Below, piece by piece: positions 1 through 5,473 of a stretch of DNA of 12,474 nt (within the stretch, counting starts at the first letter, position 1; each line of letters opens with the position of its first letter). The notes under the pieces were generated by a model that was not told the DNA's origin, made no database searches, and saw nothing but the letters and a program-made list of their open reading frames with translations. Source of the DNA: Proteobacteria bacterium UBA4656 (GTDB lineage Bacteria; Pseudomonadota; Gammaproteobacteria; Xanthomonadales; Ahniellaceae); assembly GCA_002405525.1 (NCBI GenBank), contig DHLY01000109.1, forward strand, positions 26,872 through 39,345. Direction: 5' to 3'. Made by a program: the position numbers and the translations under genes.

Positions 1-333
1 CCCCCCGCGGGCCCCCCCCCCGCCGCCCGCCCCCTGGCGGCCGCGCCGGCCGGCGGGGCGGCTGCAGGCGGCGGCGACTGGCGCGCGCGCATGCAGCAGA
101 TGGTCAAGGGCTCGCTGGCGCCGTTCCGTGAATCGCTGGATGAGGCGCAGCGCGCGGCCTGGGATCGCGAGGTCGAGCAGGTTCTGAATGCGCGCCGGGT
201 GGTGCTGTGGGTGCTCGAGAACGGCAAGCCGGTGCCGAAGGTGGCCCGCGCCGGCGTGTCGGACGCCACCCACACCGAGGTGCTGGGCGTGGCGCTGGAG
301 CCGGGCGCGCCGGTGATCGTGGGGGCCGGTTGA
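1..333 (+). CDS. MacA/HlyD-family periplasmic adaptor subunit, C-terminal part (5' end outside window)
   Basis: The frame is open from the first base and ends at TGA 331-333, giving 110 residues of a longer protein. The last 50 or so residues match the C-terminal end of periplasmic adaptors of tripartite efflux pumps: a VLWVLENGKPVPKVARAGVSD strand block, then TEV, then a final GAPVIVGAG. These form the barrel/membrane-proximal part that contacts the inner-membrane permease. Before it lies an unusual segment: a Pro/Ala/Gly-rich stretch (residues 1-25) and a charged helical piece (about residues 26-62) containing SLDEAQRAAWDREVEQ. E. coli MacA has no such insert as far as I recall. The stop codon overlaps the next start by one base (TGATG), so it is translated together with the ATPase. 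Family assignment is good; the exact substrate cannot be told from this fragment. Confidence 0.8.
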   Translation, partial: PPAGPPPAARPLAAAPAGGAAAGGGDWRARMQQMVKGSLAPFRESLDEAQRAAWDREVEQVLNARRVVLWVLENGKPVPKVARAGVSDATHTEVLGVALEPGAPVIVGAG

Positions 334-1037
334 TGGACGCGCCGGTGGTGGTCGACATCCGCGGGCTGGGCAAGGTCTATTCGCCCGGCACGCCGGCCGA
401 GGTGGTCGCGCTGCACGGCGTGGACCTCACCATCCGGCGCGGCGAGTTCGTGGCCATCGTGGGTCCGTCCGGCTCCGGCAAGTCCACCTTGATGAACCTG
501 CTCGGCGTGCTGGACGCGCCCAGCAGCGGCGTCTACCGCTGCGACGGCGTGGACGTCGCCGGGCTGGACGCCGCCGGCCGCGCGCGCCTACGCCTGACCC
601 GGGTCGGCTTCGTGTTCCAGGGCTTCAACCTGCTCAGCCGGATGACCGCGTTGGGCAACGTGATGCTGCCGCTGGCCTACGCCGGGGTGCCGCGCCGCGA
701 GCGTGCCGAGCGCGCGCGCCGCACGCTGGCCGAGGTGGGCCTGGCCGACCGCACCCATCACCGCCCGAGCGAACTCTCCGGCGGCCAGCAGCAGCGGGTC
801 GCGATCGCGCGCGCGCTGGTCAACCGGCCGCCGATCCTGCTCGCCGACGAGCCCACCGGCGCGCTGGACACGCGCACCGGACAGGAGATCCTCGCCCTGT
901 TCCAGCGCCTGCGGATCGCCGGCCACACCGTGATCCTCATCACGCACGACCCCGCGGTGGCGGACGCCGCCGACCGCGTGGTGCGCATCCACGACGGCGC
1001 CATCGTTGCCGACGAAACGCGCAGGCAGGCCGCATGA
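333..1037 (+). CDS. MacB/LolD-type ABC transporter ATP-binding protein
   Basis: This 234-residue protein is a single complete ABC ATPase domain. Visible motifs are Walker A GPSGSGKST (about 44-52), Q-loop VFQGFNL with Gln96, the signature LSGGQQQ (148-154), Walker B ILLADEP (168-174) followed by the D-loop region TGALD, and the H-loop ITHD with His205. The long signature block and the ITHDPAVADAADRVVRIHDGAI tail are typical of the MacB/LolD/FtsE group, which power mechanotransmission-type permeases. The frame stays open upstream to 207, but the ATG at 333 is preferred because it overlaps the adaptor's TGA and puts MDAPVVVDIRGLGKVY at the usual N-terminus. It overlaps the permease start by ATGA. 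In E. coli MacB the ATPase is fused to the permease; here they are separate chains. It is expected to act at the cytoplasmic face of the inner membrane. Confidence 0.95.
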   Translation: MDAPVVVDIRGLGKVYSPGTPAEVVALHGVDLTIRRGEFVAIVGPSGSGKSTLMNLLGVLDAPSSGVYRCDGVDVAGLDAAGRARLRLTRVGFVFQGFNLLSRMTALGNVMLPLAYAGVPRRERAERARRTLAEVGLADRTHHRPSELSGGQQQRVAIARALVNRPPILLADEPTGALDTRTGQEILALFQRLRIAGHTVILITHDPAVADAADRVVRIHDGAIVADETRRQAA

Positions 1038-2326
1038 GCGCGCGCGCGGAAGCGGTCGCTGCGGTCGCCGCCGCGCCCTCGCCCGGCAGGGTGGGCCTGC
1101 GCGACATCGTCGCGATGGCGGTGTTCGCCCTGCGCGGCAACGTGCTGCGCAGCGTGCTCACCGCGCTCGGCGTGATCATCGGCATCGCTGCGGTGATCGT
1201 GATGGTTTCGGTCGCACAGGGCACGCAGGCCGAACTCGACCGCACGATCGCCAACCTCGGGTCGAACCGCATCGAGGTCTGGCCCGGTTCCGGCCGCGGC
1301 GGCGGCGTGCGGCTCGGCACCGGCACCGTCAGCAGCCTCGATGACGGCGACGTGGCGGCGATCCGCTCCGAGATCGGCGGGGTGCAGCATGTTGCCGGTC
1401 AGATCCGCGGCATGACCCAGGCGGTCAATGCCGAGCGCAACTGGAACACGCAGTGGGTGGGGGTGATGCCGGACTACTTCCCCACCAACGGCTGGGAGGT
1501 CGCCACCGGCGCCGGCTTTGCGCCGCGCGACTACGGCGGTGCGGCCAAGGTGGTCCTGATCGGCACCAGCCTGCGTGACCGCCTGTTCCAGGGCGAAGAC
1601 CCGATCGGCCGCCCGATCCGCCTCGGCCGCGTGCCCTTCACCGTGGTCGGCGTGCTGAAGTCCAAGGGCCAGAGCGGCTGGGGCGGCGACATGGACGACG
1701 TGGCGATGGTGCCGCTGGAGACCGCGCGTCGGCGACTGGCCGGGCAGATGAACCTGCCGCCGGGCGCAGTGACGTCGATCTCGGTCGGCACCGCGCGCGC
1801 ACAGGACCTGCCGCGTGTCGAGCGCGAGGTCGGCGACCTGCTGCGCCAGCGGCACAAGATCCCGCCTGGCGGCGAGGACGACTTCACGGTGCGCGACCTC
1901 ACCGAGATCGTGTCCGCGCGCAGCCAGACCACGCGTCTGATGTCGCTGCTGCTCGGCGCGGTGGCCACCATCTCGCTGATCGTCGGCGGGATCGGGATCA
2001 TGAACATCATGCTGGTTTCGGTCACCGAGCGGATCCGCGAGATCGGCCTGCGGATGGCGGTCGGCGCCGGTCCGCGCGAGATCCAGCTGCAGTTCCTCGC
2101 CGAGGCGATGCTGATCTCGCTCGGCGGTGGGCTGATCGGCATTGCGCTGGGCGTGGTCGGCACCGTGCTGACCAGCCGTCTCGGCGCGTTGCCGGTGGCG
2201 CTCGACTGGCAGGTGGTCGCGCTGGCGACCGGCTTCGCGGTCGCCACCGGCCTGCTGTTCGGCTTCTGGCCCGCGCGCAAAGCGTCGCGGCTGGACCCGA
2301 TCGAGGCGATGCGCCACCAGGGCTGA
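1034..2326 (+). CDS. MacB/FtsX-type ABC transporter permease
   Basis: The protein has 430 residues. A cytoplasmic N-terminus with an amphipathic piece (RDIVAMAVFALRGNVLRS) leads into TM1 (about 38-60). A periplasmic MacB_PCD-type domain follows (about 61-300), containing the usual VGVMPDYF, IGRPIRL and FTVVGVLKSKG blocks. The C-terminal FtsX domain has three more helices (about 303-327, 355-382 and 392-412). The cytoplasmic loop after TM2 (VTERIREIGLRMAVGA) and the final FWPARKASRLDPIEAMRHQ are hallmark sequences of this permease family. The start ATG overlaps the ATPase stop in ATGA. With the adaptor and an outer-membrane TolC-type channel, presumably encoded upstream or elsewhere, it would export a substrate from the periplasm. 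Known MacB relatives move macrolides, heme precursors, toxins or lipopeptides, so no specific cargo is claimed. Confidence 0.93.
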   Translation: MSARAEAVAAVAAAPSPGRVGLRDIVAMAVFALRGNVLRSVLTALGVIIGIAAVIVMVSVAQGTQAELDRTIANLGSNRIEVWPGSGRGGGVRLGTGTVSSLDDGDVAAIRSEIGGVQHVAGQIRGMTQAVNAERNWNTQWVGVMPDYFPTNGWEVATGAGFAPRDYGGAAKVVLIGTSLRDRLFQGEDPIGRPIRLGRVPFTVVGVLKSKGQSGWGGDMDDVAMVPLETARRRLAGQMNLPPGAVTSISVGTARAQDLPRVEREVGDLLRQRHKIPPGGEDDFTVRDLTEIVSARSQTTRLMSLLLGAVATISLIVGGIGIMNIMLVSVTERIREIGLRMAVGAGPREIQLQFLAEAMLISLGGGLIGIALGVVGTVLTSRLGALPVALDWQVVALATGFAVATGLLFGFWPARKASRLDPIEAMRHQG

Positions 2327-2491
2327 CAGGCCGCGCCGTGGCCGCCGCCCGGGCGGGCCGGCGAAGGACCGCTCGCGAAGCCGGCGTGCCCGCATCCGCC
2401 TTGGCCGTGGAGCCACCGCGCCCGGCGGCGCCCGCCCTGAAGCGGACGCGCACGGAAACAATGCGGGTGTGGATCCGTGTTCAGCGGCTCC
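2327..2491. other. Convergent intergenic gap between the transporter operon and rpiA
   Basis: These 165 bases separate two genes whose 3' ends face each other. The stretch is GC-rich, with a short perfect palindrome CCGCCCGGGCGG near 2344-2355. I see no stem followed by a T-run on either strand, so there is no recognisable Rho-independent terminator. No plausible gene was found in it. Confidence 0.5.
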
Positions 2492-3129
2492 CTAGATCGT
2501 TTCGCCGGCGCAGATCACCACATCGGCCGGTCGCGCCGCGAACAGGCCGACCGCGACCACCCCGGCGACCTGGTTGATCTCGCGCTCCAGGGACAACGGA
2601 TCGACGATGCGCAGCCCGTGCGCGTCGACGATCCAGTTGCCATTGTCGGTGGTCACGGCCTCGCGCCAGACCGGGGTGGCGCCGAGGCGCACCAGCTGGC
2701 GCGAGACATAGGAGCGTGCCATCGGGATCACCTCCACGGGCAGCGGGAAGCGGCCCAGCACGTCGACCCGCTTGCTGCGGTCGATCATGCACACGAACCT
2801 GCGGCTGGCCGCGGCGATGATCTTCTCGCGCGTGAGCGCCGCGCCGCCGCCCTTGGTCAGGCGCTTGTGGGGGTCGCACTCGTCGGCGCCGTCGACGTAC
2901 AGCGGCAGGTCGCCGCAGGCATTGAGGTCGAGCACCCGGATGCCGACCGCCTTCAGGCGCTGCGTGCTTTGTTCGGAGCTCGACACGGCGCCCTCGATGC
3001 GGTCGCGGATCCGGCCCAGCCCTTCGATGAAGAAGGCGACGGTGGATCCGGTGCCGACGCCGACGATGTTGCCGTCCTCGACGTAGCTCATCGCCTTCTG
3101 CGCCGAAGCGCGCTTCTCGTCGTCGAGGT

Positions 3130-3133
<4 letters not shown>
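2492..3133 (-). CDS. rpiA: Ribose-5-phosphate isomerase A
   Basis: The 213-residue protein (E. coli RpiA has 219) interconverts ribose 5-phosphate and ribulose 5-phosphate in the non-oxidative pentose phosphate pathway, in the cytoplasm. The family blocks appear in order: [13 protein letters not shown] (phosphate-binding loop, about 25-36), SSSEQST (51-57), [11 protein letters not shown] (76-85), and [12 protein letters not shown] (94-105) with the expected catalytic glutamate at 103. The end, [20 protein letters not shown], matches the usual GVV-GLF-ADV ending. The frame runs further upstream to 3307, but ATG 3133 is chosen because a GGAG ribosome-binding site (minus strand, 3145-3142) lies 8 bases before it, and because it shares ATGA with the stop of the EVE gene. 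Transcription probably comes from the EVE promoter. Confidence 0.97.
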
Positions 3134-3594
<461 letters not shown>

Positions 3595-3624
3595 GGGGGT
3601 GGGGCGGGGTCGTGCTTGCGAGAG

Positions 3625-3639
3625 GCCGATTGTATCGGC
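3625..3639 (-). promoter_or_regulatory. Candidate promoter -10 inside a perfect palindrome, upstream of the EVE-rpiA unit
   Basis: On the minus strand, TACAAT (3634-3629) matches five of six positions of the sigma-70 -10 consensus and lies about 35 bases before the EVE start codon. It is embedded in the perfect inverted repeat GCCGAT-TGT-ATCGGC (3625-3639). No good -35 hexamer is seen at 16-18 bases, so activity may be weak or activator-dependent. The palindrome could be an operator or could be chance. Confidence 0.4.
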
Positions 3640-3661
3640 TGGGTGCGTGGCCTCGCTGCGA

Positions 3662-3740
3662 AAAGGTCCCAAGGTGCAGGGTTCAGGGCCCGGTGGTTAC
3701 TCAGCTTTTCCGGGCCTTGGGACCTTTGCCCTGGGCCCTT
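3662..3740. repeat. Compound inverted repeat between fau and the EVE gene (possible fau terminator)
   Basis: A 13-base arm AAAGGTCCCAAGG (3662-3674) is perfectly complementary to CCTTGGGACCTTT (3715-3727). Inside it GGCCCGG (3687-3693) pairs with CCGGGCC (3710-3716) around a 16-base loop. The two pairings share two bases. Next to it, GCCCTGGGCCCTT (3728-3740) is the reverse complement of a 13-mer at 5302-5314. Read on the minus strand, the outer stem ends in CCTTTT just downstream of fau, so it could act as a terminator or processing site. The shared word suggests a dispersed intergenic element. Confidence 0.6.
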
Positions 3741-3746
3741 GCTCCA

Positions 3747-4358
3747 TCACAAAGCGACCCCGTCGCCGCCCGCCGTACAGTCGATCAACTCGCGCTCCGT
3801 GCAGACGAAATCCAGCCGCACATCCCACGCCGCGGGGGCGATGGCCTCGATTTCCTGGAAGGCGAAGCCGACGCCGACCAGCAGGGGCTCGCGCGGGCGG
3901 TCGCCGGCGCCCAGGAAAGCGAAGGCGCGGTCGTAGTAGCCGGCCCCGGCGCCGAGGCGATGACCGCGGCGGTCGAAGCCGACCATCGGCACCAGCACGA
4001 GCTCGATCGACTCCGGCGGCAGGCAGTCCGCCAGCGGCACGTCAGGCTCCGGAATGCCAAACCGGTTCGGCGCGAGCGGGTCGCCCACCTGCCACGGCGC
4101 GAAGCGCAGGGTGTCGCCATCCAGTCGCGGCAGGAACCACTGTGCTCGGCGTCGCTGGCAGGCCGCCGCAGCGCGGTGCAGCGGCATCTCGCCTCTGACC
4201 GCCCAGTAGCCGGCGATTCGCTGGTCGATGTGCCACTCGGCCAGCGCCTCCAGGCGGGTGGCGAGTCCCTCGGTGGCCGCCATGCGCGCCGCAGGGTCGA
4301 GCGCCGCCCGGCGCGCGCGCAGTTCGCGGCGGATGCGTGCGCGTTGGCGATCTTCCAT
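3747..4358 (-). CDS. fau: 5-formyltetrahydrofolate cyclo-ligase
   Basis: The 203-residue enzyme converts 5-formyltetrahydrofolate to 5,10-methenyltetrahydrofolate with ATP, returning stored folate to one-carbon metabolism. Family marks are an N-terminal Arg-rich helix (about 2-18), YWAVRGEMPLHRA (51-63), RFGIPEPD (99-106), and the C-terminal signature ELVLVPMVGFDRRGHRLGAG followed by AGYYDRAF (about 119-146), with the GHRLGxGxGYYDR nucleotide/folate loop intact. The frame continues upstream to 4550, but that part is read through the 6S RNA region, so ATG 4358 (MEDRQRARIRRELRARR) is preferred. In E. coli fau (ygfA) lies just downstream of ssrS and is co-transcribed from the 6S RNA promoter. 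The same order and direction is seen here, with about 30 bases between the RNA and the start codon. Confidence 0.95.
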   Translation of the reverse strand: MEDRQRARIRRELRARRAALDPAARMAATEGLATRLEALAEWHIDQRIAGYWAVRGEMPLHRAAAACQRRRAQWFLPRLDGDTLRFAPWQVGDPLAPNRFGIPEPDVPLADCLPPESIELVLVPMVGFDRRGHRLGAGAGYYDRAFAFLGAGDRPREPLLVGVGFAFQEIEAIAPAAWDVRLDFVCTERELIDCTAGGDGVAL

Positions 4359-4384
4359 CGCGGCCGGGTCCGGAAACGGCGCGG

Positions 4385-4550
4385 CGGCCCCTGGGCCCGC
4401 GCTGGAATGGATGCACCTCCCGCCGCGCCGGTGCGGCACGCGACGACCTTGATCCCGAGGATCAGGTGGGAAGGCTCGCGGGACATCGGGCTTTCCGCTC
4501 GTGGCGGACCTGCACTCCCGTCCCAGCACTACCGTCCCGAGGTCGTACAA
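4385..4550 (-). ncRNA. ssrS: Probable 6S RNA (approximate ends)
   Basis: The 324-base gap between zapA and fau is where gammaproteobacteria carry ssrS. The minus strand can form a long interrupted rod. Near the 5' end CCUCGGG (4542-4536) and GUGCUGG (4529-4523) pair with CCCAGGGG (4395-4388, one bulged A) and CCAGCGC (4405-4399). Between them lies ACCUGAUCCUCGGGAUCAAGGU (about 4468-4447), a hairpin with one bulged base that sits where E. coli 6S has its CCUUGAACC/GGUUCAAGG hairpin. 6S RNA mimics an open promoter and binds the sigma-70 holoenzyme in stationary phase. A CATATT hexamer (minus 4569-4564) is a possible -10, but there is no clear -35. The ends are estimates; location and fold support the call, primary sequence only partly. 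Confidence 0.72.
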
Positions 4551-4682
4551 CTAGGGTCAAGGCAATATGAAGCGTGACGCTGTCGAACGCGGCAGTGAGG
4601 TGCCGATGGAGCATAGCATCGCAACTCGTGGGGCGCTGGTCGAAAAGAAGCCGCCTGCGCAACGCCGGGCGAGCGTCCGGCC

Positions 4683-4994
4683 TCAGCGTGGCGAAAGCGC
4701 CGCGAGCGCACCGTCCAACCGGCCCCGCAGGGCGGCGATCTGCTGTTCCAGTGCGCCATCCACCTTCGAGGCTGCGCTGCGTTGCTGCAGCAATTCGTGC
4801 GCGAGGTTGAGCGCCGCCAGCACTGCGAGCCGGTCGACCGTGGCGCTGCGCGACGCCGATCGCAACTCGCGCATCCGCCCGTCGAGCAGGGCGGCGGCGG
4901 CGACCAGTCCGGCGCGTTCCTCCGCCGTGCAGGCCACAAGGTACTCGCGGTCGAGGATGCCGACCGCGACCGGTTGCGGGGATCCGTCGCTCAT
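4683..4994 (-). CDS. zapA: Cell division protein ZapA
   Basis: The 103-residue protein has the ZapA layout: an N-terminal globular part with VAVGILDREYLVACTAEER (about 9-27), LLDGRMRELR (36-45) and DRLAVLAALNLAHELL (54-69), then a C-terminal coiled coil (about 70-100). ZapA binds FtsZ at the cytoplasmic face of the division site and cross-links protofilaments, usually as a tetramer through the coiled coil. It is the second gene after the small coiled-coil gene, with an ATGA overlap. A GGAG ribosome-binding site (minus 5006-5003) lies 8 bases before the ATG. About 135 bases downstream, on the same strand, the 6S RNA begins, as in E. coli. Confidence 0.95.
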   Translation of the reverse strand: MSDGSPQPVAVGILDREYLVACTAEERAGLVAAAALLDGRMRELRSASRSATVDRLAVLAALNLAHELLQQRSAASKVDGALEQQIAALRGRLDGALAALSPR

Positions 4995-5215
4995 CCGTTC
5001 TGCTCCAGCGACTTGAGGCGGTTGATCATCGCCTCGACCCGCGAGCGGGCCTGCTCGTTCTTGGCCAGCAGGTTGGCCCGCTCGGCCATCAGCTGTTCCT
5101 GGCTGGCTCGCAGGCTGCGGTTCTCCTCCGCCAGCCGATGGGCCAGCGCAACCAGCTGTTCGACCTGGCGCGAGATTTCGGCGACTTGCTCGGGGGAGGG
5201 GGCGCGGTCGGACAT
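4991..5215 (-). CDS. Small coiled-coil protein next to ZapA (TIGR02449-like, ZapB-like)
   Basis: The 74-residue protein is nearly all heptad-rich helix: EQVAEISRQVEQLVALAHRL, then EENRSLRASQEQLMAERANL, then a final VEAMINRLKSLEQ. There is no signal peptide or membrane segment. Small proteins of this kind directly before zapA are a recognised gammaproteobacterial family (TIGR02449), and their size and coiled-coil nature resemble ZapB, the ZapA partner. Its stop overlaps the zapA start (ATGA), which fixes the two as one translational unit and supports a joint role at the Z-ring. Identity as a functional ZapB equivalent is inference. The start ATG at 5215 is six bases after a -10-like hexamer, so the message may be leaderless. 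Confidence 0.85.
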   Translation of the reverse strand: MSDRAPSPEQVAEISRQVEQLVALAHRLAEENRSLRASQEQLMAERANLLAKNEQARSRVEAMINRLKSLEQNG

Positions 5216-5221
5216 GCGCTG

Positions 5222-5250
5222 AGGCTACGGCGGGGACGGGCGGGGGTCAA
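5222..5250 (-). promoter_or_regulatory. Candidate promoter of the coiled-coil/zapA operon
   Basis: On the minus strand a TTGACC -35-like hexamer (5250-5245, five of six matches) is followed after exactly 17 bases by TAGCCT (5227-5222, three of six matches). Six bases then separate TAGCCT from the ATG at 5215, so +1 would fall on the A of the start codon. The -35 and spacing are good; the -10 is weak. Confidence 0.45.
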
Positions 5251-5270
5251 TTCGGAGCGCGGGCCGGAGG

Positions 5271-5446
5271 GCAAGGGACCCCGATCGAAGGGCGCCGCGA
5301 AAAGGGCCCAGGGCCCAAGGCCTGGTAGAGAGCCGGCGCGTGGAGTGCAGCATGCGAACGATCCCGGACCGACGCCGCGGAAACGTTGCGCCGAACGGCC
5401 TTGCCTCGCCCCCGCATGCTTTTCACTGGGCAAGGGGCCCTTGTCC
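5271..5446. repeat. Spacer with GGGCCC-rich inverted repeats between the sensor gene and the zapA operon
   Basis: The 258-base gap 5216-5473 holds several related GC words. AAGGGCCCAGGGC (5302-5314) also occurs in reverse orientation at 3728-3740. CCAGG (5308-5312) and CCTGG (5321-5325) can form a small stem. GGGCAAGGGGCCCTTGTCCC (5428-5447) folds onto itself with one G-T pair. GGCAAGGGACC near 5270-5280 is a variant of the same word. The last hairpin lies about 30 bases past the sensor gene's stop, but no T-run follows it on either strand, so it is not a standard terminator. I see no credible gene in this gap. Confidence 0.55.
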
Positions 5447-5473
5447 CTGCACAGCGGGCGTCAGCCGCAGCCA

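Noticed and set aside
758..2461. A 567-codon open frame on the minus strand across the ABC ATPase and permease
   Set aside because: It is the antisense shadow of two clearly conserved genes, with low-complexity Arg/His/Ala-rich sequence and no motifs.
3612..4577. A 321-codon plus-strand frame across fau and the 6S region
   Set aside because: It is antisense to fau, crosses the structured RNA gene, and shows no protein family features.
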